Shown piece after piece: positions 28,446 to 36,993 of a stretch of DNA of 64,000 nucleotides (position 1 is the first letter of the stretch; each line of letters opens with the position of its first letter). The DNA lies in contig QZKU01000114.1 in assembly GCA_003598085.1 (NCBI GenBank), positions 1-64,000 of the forward strand, given 5' to 3'. This stretch comes from Candidatus Abyssobacteria bacterium SURF_5 (GTDB taxonomy: Bacteria > Abyssobacteria > SURF-5). Below the pieces are notes generated by a model. The model made no database searches. It saw nothing but the letters and a program-made list of their open reading frames with translations, and was not told the DNA's origin. Position numbers and translations under genes: made by a program.

Positions 28446-29664
28446 GCTTCTTAGCCACCTTTTCTTTTCTTATCTTTTCATAGGCAGCTTTTACCGTCTG
28501 TGCGAGTTTTTCAATTTCCACGGGCTTCTCTAAATAGGCGAATGCCCCGAGTTCGCGAGTCAGAATCGCGTCTTTTTCGGTTCCATGACCGGTGAGAATG
28601 ATCACCTCGACATTCGGATGCTCCTTCTTGACGCGCCGCAACACATCCACTCCATCAATTCCGGGCATGCGCAGGTCGAGAATCATAACTTCGGGCTCTT
28701 CTTCATTCAAATAGGAGAGGGCTTCCTCGCCGTTATATACGACCGCAGTCGAAAGGTCCCGCATCTGGAGACGCTCCGAGAGGGTTTGCACGAATTCCCG
28801 CTCGTCGTCCACCAACAGCACCTTTGACGGAAGCTCGAATTCGACCGCAGGATAAATTGCCGGGCGCTTGTACTTCGGGCCGACTCGCACTTCGATATTC
28901 CTTACCCCCGGTATCCCGCCTGCTATTTCCCGCAGCTCATTCTTCAGGCTCTCGAGCCTCACGGTGTACTTATTGATGAGGATAGTAACGTTTCCGCTGT
29001 CGGAAACAACATCGACATCGTGTCCCCGTTCCACGAGCGCAACATTCACCCGGCTTGCAAAAGCGAAATCGTTCATCATCTTCAATGAACTCGCCGTCGT
29101 TCGGACCGCATCCGAGCGGGCATTGGTGCAGATCAGTTCGGCCGTCTCACCCGGCGAAGTCGTTTGCATCGGAATCTTTATGTCATAAAGGCTCTTGTCC
29201 CACGGGCCGAGATCAAACAAGTGCTGCGTCCACTTCTTTCGCTCTTCGTCATCCTTCTGAATCCTTTTCAGCGCGTCCCTTTTGCCGATTCCCGCCTCCT
29301 CCATCGCGAGCGGAATCCGGTAGTCGCGATTGGCGACCAGGCACACCTTCAAGACGTGGCTGATCGTCCTTGGCAGAAGATGCCCGGCAAAGCCGTGATA
29401 AACGACGTTGTCACTCTGAACCAGGTGCGCAATCGCGGCTTTGATATAGGCAATATGCCGCTCCTTCTCGTGGACAAACTTTTCCAACAGCGAGGTCGAA
29501 CCGTGAAGAGTCCGGTGAAGTTTCTCCTCGGGAACGCCAAACTCCTTTGCCGCCCAGCTCAGCACCTGTCCATTGATGCAGGAATACCCGAGCTTGGCGG
29601 CAACCGTTCCGGCGACCTCATCTCCTCTGCAAAATGAAGCGCTGAAAATCGTTACAACAGGCAT
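28432..29664 (-). CDS. cytidylate-kinase-like / BON-like / receiver fusion
   Basis: Residues 1-185 match the cytidylate-kinase-like P-loop family (PVVTIFSASFCRGDEVAGTV, VVYHGFAGHLL, KRIQKDDEERKKW), though the Walker A glycines are not classical. Residues about 198-265 look like a BON domain (VTILINKYTVRLESLKNE, GVRNIEV). Residues 280-400 are a receiver with D330 (MILDLRMPGIDG), LTGHGTE and EKPVEI. No DNA-binding domain. GGGAGG precedes ATG 29664. Immediately upstream of and overlapping the third dCache kinase, its probable phosphodonor. The kinase-like domain could bind or transfer a nucleotide under receiver control; this is inference. Confidence 0.88.
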   Translation of the reverse strand: MPVVTIFSASFCRGDEVAGTVAAKLGYSCINGQVLSWAAKEFGVPEEKLHRTLHGSTSLLEKFVHEKERHIAYIKAAIAHLVQSDNVVYHGFAGHLLPRTISHVLKVCLVANRDYRIPLAMEEAGIGKRDALKRIQKDDEERKKWTQHLFDLGPWDKSLYDIKIPMQTTSPGETAELICTNARSDAVRTTASSLKMMNDFAFASRVNVALVERGHDVDVVSDSGNVTILINKYTVRLESLKNELREIAGGIPGVRNIEVRVGPKYKRPAIYPAVEFELPSKVLLVDDEREFVQTLSERLQMRDLSTAVVYNGEEALSYLNEEEPEVMILDLRMPGIDGVDVLRRVKKEHPNVEVIILTGHGTEKDAILTRELGAFAYLEKPVEIEKLAQTVKAAYEKIRKEKVAKKLGND

Positions 29665-29745
29665 AATCCTCCCTCACTGAATCCAAATGCTCGGTGCCAA
29701 CTGCTGGTCAAATGAAACGGGTCACATGGTATATTAGGGTGTATT

Positions 29746-30753
29746 CTATCTTACGTGAGTTGTCTTCATTGTGTCAAACAGGGACGGACAAACCCCTTCG
29801 AGCCCCGCCTTCGGCGTCGCCTGCGGTTCCATCTGATGGTCCTTGATTATCTTGGCCATCTCGAGAAACAAATCTTTTTCCCTGAGGACTCCCACGGGAA
29901 CATTCTGGTCGACCACCAGCAGGTTGGTCACTTTGAGTGAGAGAATTTTCTCCGTGGCTTCCATCAATTCCGCATTCTCATCAATAGTGGTCGGCTTGGG
30001 GGGAAGAAGTCCTCTCACGGTTCTGGAAGCGTTCTCACGCACCATCGTGGCAAAACCGCCCACATAGCTTGAGGCCTCCAGGTATATCGAATGGGAACTG
30101 AGAGAATCCTTTTCCATCAGTCCCGCGCACGGCTCCTGGAGGGCTCGTAAAAGATCGGAAAAGCTGATGACGCCGATGACCCGCTCTTCTTCATCGGTTA
30201 CGAGAATCGGACGGTGGAGCGAATCATGCGGCTTGCCTTCACGAAACGGTTCGTCAAAAAATTGGAGCACGACATCAACCGCCTCCGCCACTGATTGATC
30301 GGCACGGACTCTGCTCATCAACGCGAAAAACGGCACCATGATATCCCGGGCGCGGCGACTGTATTCGGGAACTCCCTTTTTCTTTGCAAACGCTTCCTCA
30401 ATCCGCTCGGCCAGAAAATCGATGCTGCACGGCTTCGTGAGAAATGCAAATACGCCCCGGCGCCGGTCGGCAAGCGCGGAACCGAGCGATCCGTAGCCGG
30501 TAAGCATGATCACCTCGAGATTCGGCTTGAGTTTCTTTAGTTCCCGCAGTGTCTGATGCCCGTCCATCGAGGGCATCTTGATGTCCAGGATTACCACGTC
30601 CACTTCGCTTTTCTTCAGTTCTTCGATCGCCTCGATTCCGCTGGCGGCCGCCTTGACGGCAAAGCCGCGCTTCTTCAGCGTGGCTGCGGTCGTGACTCGG
30701 AACCGATCTTCATCATCGACAATCAATACCTGGATGCCTTTCTCCTCTTCCAT
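29746..30753 (-). CDS. response regulator with receiver plus CBS pair
   Basis: 335 residues. Receiver at 6-125 with D57 (VILDIKMPSMDG), LTGYGS and TKPCSI; then a CBS pair from ARDIMVPFFALM through GVISFSDLLRAL to VGVLREKDLFLEM. The switch region of the receiver departs from its paralogues. ATG 30753 has AAGGAG seven bases upstream. It is the last of three tandem related genes (32284 to 29746). No DNA-binding output: the CBS pair is the likely effector, binding adenine nucleotide or an adjacent symporter. Confidence 0.9.
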   Translation of the reverse strand: MEEEKGIQVLIVDDEDRFRVTTAATLKKRGFAVKAAASGIEAIEELKKSEVDVVILDIKMPSMDGHQTLRELKKLKPNLEVIMLTGYGSLGSALADRRRGVFAFLTKPCSIDFLAERIEEAFAKKKGVPEYSRRARDIMVPFFALMSRVRADQSVAEAVDVVLQFFDEPFREGKPHDSLHRPILVTDEEERVIGVISFSDLLRALQEPCAGLMEKDSLSSHSIYLEASSYVGGFATMVRENASRTVRGLLPPKPTTIDENAELMEATEKILSLKVTNLLVVDQNVPVGVLREKDLFLEMAKIIKDHQMEPQATPKAGLEGVCPSLFDTMKTTHVR

Positions 30754-30840
30754 CCCGGCGCTCCTTTCTCGCATGCGGGTTCCCGATCTCGCCGGGCTGC
30801 CCGAAAACGCTGCAAGTGACTTTCTCCTTTTGCCGGCCCT

Positions 30841-31275
30841 TCAGTCGGTTATATCCACCCGGTCCTTCCATACGGTGTACCAGAGAGCGCTGTCGATGCC
30901 CCTTCGTTTGGCGGCTGCGTCCCTTATTTTCTCGGCCAGAATATCGACGTCGATCGGTTTCGTCAGATACGCAAACACCTGATCGCGCCATCCGGCGAGC
31001 GCCGAATCGACTGTTCCATGCGCCGTAAGCATGACCACCTCGAGGTCGGGTTTGAGAATCTTGATCTCCCTCAGCGCCTCGTTGCCGTCCATTCCCGGCA
31101 TCTTGACATCCAACACCACAACATCAAAATCGTTCGTCTTCAGATTATTGATCGCCTCAAGACCGCTCCCCACCGCCTCCACTTCGAATCCCCGCTTCTT
31201 CAGCGTCGCAGTCGCGGTCTTTCGAAACCTCTCCTCGTCGTCCACCACCAGCACTCGGATGTTTTTCTTGTCCAT
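30841..31275 (-). CDS. receiver-only copy of the REC-CBS family
   Basis: 144 residues, receiver with D56 (VVLDVKMPGMDG), LTAHGTVDSAL and TKPIDVDIL. It is closely similar to the receivers of its two neighbours, through AKRRGID, but stops where their CBS part begins (tail SALWYTVWKDRVDITD). So either it lost its CBS module or the flanking genes gained theirs. AAAGGGG precedes ATG 31275. Phosphorylation residues are intact, so it is not an obvious pseudogene. Confidence 0.9.
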   Translation of the reverse strand: MDKKNIRVLVVDDEERFRKTATATLKKRGFEVEAVGSGLEAINNLKTNDFDVVVLDVKMPGMDGNEALREIKILKPDLEVVMLTAHGTVDSALAGWRDQVFAYLTKPIDVDILAEKIRDAAAKRRGIDSALWYTVWKDRVDITD

Positions 31276-31345
31276 AACTCAGCACCCCTTTCTGTGGAGC
31301 TTCCTCTTCATCCTCATGGGAAAGCTGATTCAGTCCCCAGCCGTT

Positions 31346-32284
31346 TTACCGCGGAGGTCTCGTTCCCCGGATGATGTTCGCTATCTCGAAAATCAAATCC
31401 TGCTCGCGGATTACGCCGATTGGCCTGCCCTGCTCCGTCACCAGCAAGCGCCGTACTTTCAAGGCAAGAATTTTACTGGCCGCGGCCATCAAATTATCGT
31501 CTCCTTCGATCGTCGGAGGAGCTTCAGACATCAGGTCCCGCACCTTCTTCTTGGCCAGGTCCCGCGCCATAACCGTGAAAATCCCCGAATAATTGGGAGC
31601 TTCGAGGAATTGGCTGACGGTATCGGCCATCATCGGGCGCTGATTCTTCGCCATCCTCATGTACTCCGGCTGGAGCCCCTCGAGGATATCGGTGAAGCTG
31701 AGCACCCCGATAACACGGTCGCGATCATCCAAAATCAGCGTCGAACGATGAACCGACTCATGAATGGTGGCCGTGCTGATTGCCGCCTGGAATGAGCGCA
31801 GAATGATCTCGATCGCTTCTCCAACGGTGCAATCCTCATGTACGGTGCTGAATGAGGACAACGGAACCATGACATCCTTCACCCGCGCCTCTTCCTTGAC
31901 TACCCCTCTCTCTTTGGCGTACGCGCTGCGAATCTTGCGGGAGAGCAGGTCGATGTCGCATGGCTTCCCCAGGTAATCGAACACTCCTTCCCTCAGGCCC
32001 GTAAACGCGGACTCGGGCGTCCCGTGCCCGGTCAGCATGATGACCTCGAGATCAGGCTTGATCCTCTTTATCTCCCGAAGCGCTTCGTGGCCGTCCATGC
32101 CCGGCATCTTGATGTCGAGCACGACCACGTGGTATTGGTTCTTCTTTATCTCCTCGATCGCTTCGATCCCGCTCCCTACGGCGGTTACCGAGAACCCGCG
32201 CTTGCGCAGAATTGTCGCGGTGTTCGCCCGAAATCGTTCCTCGTCGTCTACGATCAGTACGTGAATGGTTTCGATGCCTAACAT
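31346..32284 (-). CDS. response regulator with receiver plus CBS pair
   Basis: 312 residues: receiver with D57 (VVLDIKMPGMDG), LTGHGTPESAF and GKPCDIDLL, then the CBS pair from VKDVMVPLSSFS, through VIGVLSFTDILEGL, to PIGVIREQDLIFEIANI. GAGGGG lies just before ATG 32284. It begins 13 bp after the second symporter gene, so it is probably co-translated in equal amount and is the best candidate regulator of that carrier. Same architecture as 29746. Confidence 0.92.
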   Translation of the reverse strand: MLGIETIHVLIVDDEERFRANTATILRKRGFSVTAVGSGIEAIEEIKKNQYHVVVLDIKMPGMDGHEALREIKRIKPDLEVIMLTGHGTPESAFTGLREGVFDYLGKPCDIDLLSRKIRSAYAKERGVVKEEARVKDVMVPLSSFSTVHEDCTVGEAIEIILRSFQAAISTATIHESVHRSTLILDDRDRVIGVLSFTDILEGLQPEYMRMAKNQRPMMADTVSQFLEAPNYSGIFTVMARDLAKKKVRDLMSEAPPTIEGDDNLMAAASKILALKVRRLLVTEQGRPIGVIREQDLIFEIANIIRGTRPPR

Positions 32285-32297
32285 GTCATTCCCCTCT

Positions 32298-34253
32298 TCA
32301 AATTCCCGGCAAGCCGCCGAACCCTCGGATCATCCAGTAAAAGGAAACCATAAGCAGCAACACGACATTTGCGACCACCCACAGGATAACCCCTACACGC
32401 AAGTAATCCTTCGGCTCGAGATACCCGCTCGCATACACGATGGCGTTGGGCGGGGTTCCAATGATCAAACAATAGGCGAAGCTGGAGGCGCAGGCCGTGA
32501 CCATCGCCATGAACGGCAATACGAAAGTGCCCGGATGCACGATGCCCGCCATGTTCAGTGTAATCGGACCAACGGCGGCCGCGGCCGGCCCGTCCGCCAT
32601 GATCTGCGTCATTCCGCCGGTCAGAATGCCGGCCAGAGCGATGAGCGGGAGACCCGACGACATGCCCAATTGGGCAAGCCCCTCAACGGCGGAACGCGCC
32701 AGATAAAACGCCGCCCCAGCCTCATCCAGCACTTTCCCGAATATTATAGCCCCTGCATAGAGCCATACGACACCCCAGTCCACTTTCTCCTGATAATCGC
32801 GCCAGTTGACCACTCCGGCCAGAATATACGCTATCCCGCCCGCTATCGCAACTACGCCGATTCCCAGGCGGACCGGATAAATGCCTAATTGATAAAACTC
32901 TTTTTCGGTAAACCACAGCCACACCATTACGGCAAAGATGATCAGTGTTACGATCTGCTGCCGATTCCATTTTCCCATCCGGCTGATATCTTGCTGCAAA
33001 TACGTCATGGCGCCCGACAGGTCGCTCGTCTTCGGTTTGAAGCGCCACCGGATGACCAGCCACGTCAGCGGCATCATGACGACCACAAACGGCATCGCAT
33101 ACGTCACCCACGTGAAGTAGCCGATGTCCAGCCCGAACATATCGTTCAAGTACGTCATCATGATCACGTTTCTGGCGCCGCCGCTCGGGGCACCGAAGCC
33201 GCCGATGTTGCAGGCCATCGCCACCGTGATCATCAGCATCTTCGCCAGCTCCATATCCGGCGGGTGACCCTCCTTCTGGCTCCCCCTGAACAGGATAATC
33301 GCAATCGGCAGGAAAATCGCCGCCAGCGCGTGGTCGGATATGAAAGACGATGCGGGCGCTATCACCGCAATGAGAACAAACGTTATCGCCGCCACGCTTG
33401 GTTTCGCCAGCTTGTTGAAGAGCGCCAGACAGATGCGCCGGTCAACGCCCGTTTTCACGAAAGCGGCGGAAAACATGAGGCTCCCCAGAATGAACCAGAC
33501 CGCGTCGCTCCAGTAGAGCGATGCAACGTCCTCCCGCGAGACCACTCCGGTGAAGGTAAATGCTATTCCGATGAAGAAAGCCACCGCCGGCAACGGGATA
33601 CATGCGGTGACGAAGCATCCGACGGTGAATACCATCACCCCGAGCGCTACCTTCAGCTTCCAGATTCCTTTGTCGGCCACCTTCTTCTGCGCAGGAGTGA
33701 GATCGTCATAATTCAATCCGTCGGTTCGCAGAGACGCAGCCGATACCATGACAGCGGCATAAGCGTCGTCTGACAAGGCTTCCACAAACGCCTTCGCTCT
33801 CGCCAGGTTCTGTTTGTCCACAGGAATCCCGTAGCTCCTGCACCACTTCTCGTCTCGCTTCAGAAATCCGGAGCGCTTCATCGCGGCATTGCGGATCGAT
33901 TGCTCCTGGATTCTTGCGGTAAGCAGTTGCCACTGCTCAAGGTCGGCCCCCGATTTGTTGAAATGCTGGAGAGCAAGATGCTCGATCACCATGCTCGAGC
34001 CCAGGCTGTATTCGGTCCCTACGTCGATCATCCCTTTGGTCGGAGGCATATAGATGATGCCAAACAACAGCGCCAGCGGAATGATAAATATCTTCCAGTC
34101 AATATATTTGTCGTAGCCTGTCGCTTTCTTTCTTTCCGCCGGGCGTGCTTCCCTTTCAATGGCCATCCGTTTCCGTCGCGCTGACGACCAGGGAAAACTG
34201 GCCAGCACGTTCGCAAGCAGGCCGCTTCTCATATCATTATTGCCACCAGTCAT
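32298..34253 (-). CDS. SLC13/DASS-family symporter with large loop after helix 1 (second of the cluster)
   Basis: 651 residues, longer than the usual 450-550. A basic cytoplasmic N-terminus of 50 residues is followed by helix 1 (about 53-70), then about 130 polar, largely helical residues (72-200) before helix 2; if helix 1 spans the membrane this insert is outside. The symporter core follows, with DAVWFILGSLMFSAAF, the hairpin region FISDHALAAIFLP, and the signature SFAYCLIIGTPPNAIVYASG. Substrate class: sulfate or di/tricarboxylates. AGGAG precedes ATG 34253. It lies between a receiver gene (34290) and a REC-CBS gene (32284). Confidence 0.92.
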   Translation of the reverse strand: MTGGNNDMRSGLLANVLASFPWSSARRKRMAIEREARPAERKKATGYDKYIDWKIFIIPLALLFGIIYMPPTKGMIDVGTEYSLGSSMVIEHLALQHFNKSGADLEQWQLLTARIQEQSIRNAAMKRSGFLKRDEKWCRSYGIPVDKQNLARAKAFVEALSDDAYAAVMVSAASLRTDGLNYDDLTPAQKKVADKGIWKLKVALGVMVFTVGCFVTACIPLPAVAFFIGIAFTFTGVVSREDVASLYWSDAVWFILGSLMFSAAFVKTGVDRRICLALFNKLAKPSVAAITFVLIAVIAPASSFISDHALAAIFLPIAIILFRGSQKEGHPPDMELAKMLMITVAMACNIGGFGAPSGGARNVIMMTYLNDMFGLDIGYFTWVTYAMPFVVVMMPLTWLVIRWRFKPKTSDLSGAMTYLQQDISRMGKWNRQQIVTLIIFAVMVWLWFTEKEFYQLGIYPVRLGIGVVAIAGGIAYILAGVVNWRDYQEKVDWGVVWLYAGAIIFGKVLDEAGAAFYLARSAVEGLAQLGMSSGLPLIALAGILTGGMTQIMADGPAAAAVGPITLNMAGIVHPGTFVLPFMAMVTACASSFAYCLIIGTPPNAIVYASGYLEPKDYLRVGVILWVVANVVLLLMVSFYWMIRGFGGLPGI

Positions 34254-34289
34254 AGTTCGCTCCTCATGGTATCGCCGGAATGTCAGGAG

Positions 34290-34742
34290 TTATTCTTCTT
34301 CCTTGTCAAAAACGGCCATGGGATGGCGGATGATGTTTTCAACTTTGCTCTTCCGCGCTTTCTCCTCTTTTGCCACTTTCCGCTCATACGCGTCCCTTAC
34401 CTTGTCGAGAATGTCGGGGATCGTGGACGGTTTCATCAGATAGTCGAAGGCCCCCAGTTTCAGTCCCTCCACAGCCGACTCGACCGAGGCATGACCGGTC
34501 AGCAGAATGACCTCAATGTCGGGGTGGTTCTGCTTGATCTTTCGAAGCACTTCGACTCCATTGATTCCCGGCATCTTCAGATCGAGCAGTACAACGTCAA
34601 TGCGCCGCTCCTTCAGAATCCTGATGGCGTCAAACCCGTTGGTGCACACGAATGTGCTAACACCGCGTTTTTCCATCAGCCTCTTCGCTGTCGAAAGGAA
34701 CTGCTCCTCATCGTCCACCAGTAACAAATTTATCGAGTTCAT
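34290..34742 (-). CDS. single-domain response regulator
   Basis: 150 residues: receiver with D54 (VLLDLKMPGINGVEVL), LTGHASVESA and MKPSTI, then a basic helical tail (RDAYERKVAKEEKARKSK). GGAGGG precedes ATG, which overlaps the second dCache kinase by four bases; the kinase is surely its phosphodonor. The second symporter follows 36 bp later. Closest in sequence to 36484 of the cluster. Confidence 0.93.
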   Translation of the reverse strand: MNSINLLLVDDEEQFLSTAKRLMEKRGVSTFVCTNGFDAIRILKERRIDVVLLDLKMPGINGVEVLRKIKQNHPDIEVILLTGHASVESAVEGLKLGAFDYLMKPSTIPDILDKVRDAYERKVAKEEKARKSKVENIIRHPMAVFDKEEE

Positions 34743-36487
34743 TTTGGTATCCCTCCTTGCTCATGAGCGTTTAACCAGCTCCTGGTCTTCCCCCCCGGCG
34801 ACCCCGAGATCGGGAGGCGGACCGTAAAGGTCGAGCCAACGTTCACTTCACTGCTCACCGAAATGTCTCCTCCAAGGCGTTCGATTATGCCGTAGCACGT
34901 GCTGAGCCCCAGTCCGGTGCCTTGCCCGACCGGCTTTGTCGTGAAGAACGGCAGAAATATCTTTTCAATGTGCTCAGGCAAGATTCCGCACCCGTTGTCT
35001 TGCACCGAGATGATCACGTCTTCTCCTTCCTGCGCGGCAGTCAGGCGGATCTCGCCGCTGTCCGCCATTTTGCTTACCGCATACATCGCATTATTGATAA
35101 GATTCAGAAACACCTGCTGGAGTTGGCCCGGGTCGCTTTTGATGGGAGGCAGATCGCTCTGCACCTCTTGCAAAATGTTCACATTCTCCACGTGCGCCCT
35201 GCGCTCGACCAATGCAATGACCTCCGGCAGCAACGTCTTAATGTCCACTGCCTGAATATTTGTTTGGGATTCCCGCGCAAACTTCAGGAGCCCCTGTGTG
35301 ATCCTTCCGCATCGGTCAATCTGCGCACCCATCTGGTCTATCGAATTGCGCAGCATCCGAAAGTTTTCCGCCTGATCGGGTCCGTTCGCTTCGATATCCG
35401 CCAAAATGTCCTTCATCAGCATCTCTTCGGATTTCATCACCTGGAGCGGATTGTTTATTTCATGGGCGACTCCCGCGCTCATTTCGCCAACCTCGGCCAG
35501 CTTGCCCGCCATGATGAGCTGGCTTCCCATCCGCTTCTTTTCCATGTCCGCCATGGTCAACTGCTGAGAAACGCCGGTTGCGAGAAAAAACCCCATCGTC
35601 ACGACGGCGACCCCGCCGGCAAGAATGATCCCAACAGCTATGAGAACGGCTCGCAACAGCGGCGCATAAGCATCGCCGATCTCCTGGCGCACCACGAGCA
35701 GCCACCCGGTCGGCTCCAGCCTGCTGACGGCATACAGGTGGCGCGCGCCCGCGCGGTCATCAGCGGCAAACGAAGTGGTTTGCTTCTGGTTGACCTGATA
35801 AGCGATATAATCAGGATCGTCCTCCATCAGGTTCCCGCCCGATCGGCGCCTGGTCTGAAATATACCATTCCGATTGACCAGATACGCCTCGCCGGTCTTG
35901 CCAATCCGGACGTTCTCAACCAGATCGTTGAAGAAGAATGTGTCGATTGTCGCCCGGATATACCAGGGGCGCTCACCCTCGAACCTCCGGACCGCGATGA
36001 CGAAATGAGGGATATTGCGATAGCCGAGAAACACGTCCGAGATAAATATCTCTTCGTTCTGGACCCGCTTAAACCACTCGGCCTGAGCGTAATTCTTCCC
36101 CTCCAGATCATACGGGCCGACGTAGGCGACATGATTCCCCTCCGCGTCGAAGACGCCCAAATCCAGGAAGCCGCGCGACAGGTTCTGCAGACGCTCGAAT
36201 TCCGCCTTGATGTTGCCGTTTCCGCTGAGCTCCGAAAGACTACTCGAGGCAGCAACGTACCTCAGGTCCGCCGAGCGCTCGAGCAGAAACTGTTCGACCA
36301 GGTTTCGTTGACCTTCGGCCAGATACGCCAGCCTGGCACTCACCTGACCGCTCAGATTGGTCGCGAAATAGTAGATGAGCGTTCCAAAAACCAGCATGAC
36401 CGCCACGAATGGAACCAGCAGCACCCGCAGCAGGATCATCCGCCTGGTATTCTCGAAATTGACCGTTTTTTCGATAATGGAGTTCAT
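34739..36487 (-). CDS. dCache sensor histidine kinase (second copy)
   Basis: 582 residues. Helix 1 at about 17-39 (MILLRVLLVPFVAVMLVFGT) and helix 2 near 283-305 flank a dCache-like sensor with FLDLGVFDAEGNHVAYVGPY, WFKRVQNEEIFISDVFLGYR and PHFVIAVR. Kinase core: SAGVAHEINNPLQVM, N-box NNAMYAV, DNGCGI and GTGLGLSTCYGI. ATG overlaps the upstream receiver stop by ATGA and its stop overlaps the next receiver start, so three signalling genes are translationally chained. Confidence 0.93.
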   Translation of the reverse strand: MNSIIEKTVNFENTRRMILLRVLLVPFVAVMLVFGTLIYYFATNLSGQVSARLAYLAEGQRNLVEQFLLERSADLRYVAASSSLSELSGNGNIKAEFERLQNLSRGFLDLGVFDAEGNHVAYVGPYDLEGKNYAQAEWFKRVQNEEIFISDVFLGYRNIPHFVIAVRRFEGERPWYIRATIDTFFFNDLVENVRIGKTGEAYLVNRNGIFQTRRRSGGNLMEDDPDYIAYQVNQKQTTSFAADDRAGARHLYAVSRLEPTGWLLVVRQEIGDAYAPLLRAVLIAVGIILAGGVAVVTMGFFLATGVSQQLTMADMEKKRMGSQLIMAGKLAEVGEMSAGVAHEINNPLQVMKSEEMLMKDILADIEANGPDQAENFRMLRNSIDQMGAQIDRCGRITQGLLKFARESQTNIQAVDIKTLLPEVIALVERRAHVENVNILQEVQSDLPPIKSDPGQLQQVFLNLINNAMYAVSKMADSGEIRLTAAQEGEDVIISVQDNGCGILPEHIEKIFLPFFTTKPVGQGTGLGLSTCYGIIERLGGDISVSSEVNVGSTFTVRLPISGSPGGKTRSWLNAHEQGGIPK

Positions 36488-36975
36488 TTTCCCTCTTGGT
36501 CCAACTGCTTGATGCGCCGCAGGATGGCCAGCGGAGAACTCGAGTCGGCCATGTCGAGAATCGCATCCATCCGCTCTTCTTTGATCTTATTTTTGTTCAT
36601 GACGCGACGCTTATAGGCATCGGTCAACACGGATAGGAGTCGCTCGAGTTCGCACGGTTTCTGGAGGTAAAAATAGGCCCCTTTCTTCGTGCATTCAACC
36701 GCCGATTCGGTCGAGCCGTGACCGGTGAGGATGATAACCTCCATCCACTTATGTTCCTTCTTCAGCGCCTCGAGCGTCTGTTCCCCGTCCATTCCGGGCA
36801 TCTTCAAATCGACCAGCGCCACATCGATCGGGTGCTTCCTGGCCGCCTCAAGCGCCTTTTCCCCCCGGTTGACAGTGATGACGTTGAAATCCCTCACTTC
36901 GAGTCTCTTCTTGGTCGATTCAAGAAAGCGCTCTTCATCGTCGACGATCAAGAGGTTGATTTTGTCGTTTTGCAT
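36484..36975 (-). CDS. single-domain response regulator
   Basis: 163 residues: receiver with D56 (ALVDLKMPGMDGEQTL), LTGHGSTESAVE and QKPCELERL, followed by a 40-residue charged helical tail ending in RRIKQLDQEGK. ATG 36975 is chosen since GGAGG lies six bases upstream; the frame has one earlier ATG. It is 18 bp after the REC-symporter fusion and overlaps the second dCache kinase, so it links the first and second kinase-transporter modules. Confidence 0.92.
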   Translation of the reverse strand: MQNDKINLLIVDDEERFLESTKKRLEVRDFNVITVNRGEKALEAARKHPIDVALVDLKMPGMDGEQTLEALKKEHKWMEVIILTGHGSTESAVECTKKGAYFYLQKPCELERLLSVLTDAYKRRVMNKNKIKEERMDAILDMADSSSPLAILRRIKQLDQEGK

Positions 36976-36993
36976 TTTTTCCTCCATGCCCCG

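Noticed and set aside
29660-29745. Possible sigma-54 promoter (TTGGCACCGAGCATTTGG) before the cytidylate-kinase fusion
   Set aside because: GG is followed after ten bases by TT, not GC, so the -12 element is missing.
32889-33773. 294-residue plus-strand open frame rich in His, Arg and Gln
   Set aside because: A shadow of the second symporter: composition is that of reversed membrane-helix code.
34922-36616. 564-residue plus-strand open frame
   Set aside because: It lies wholly antisense to the second dCache kinase and adjoining receiver, has no motifs or ribosome site, and arises from GC-rich codon use.
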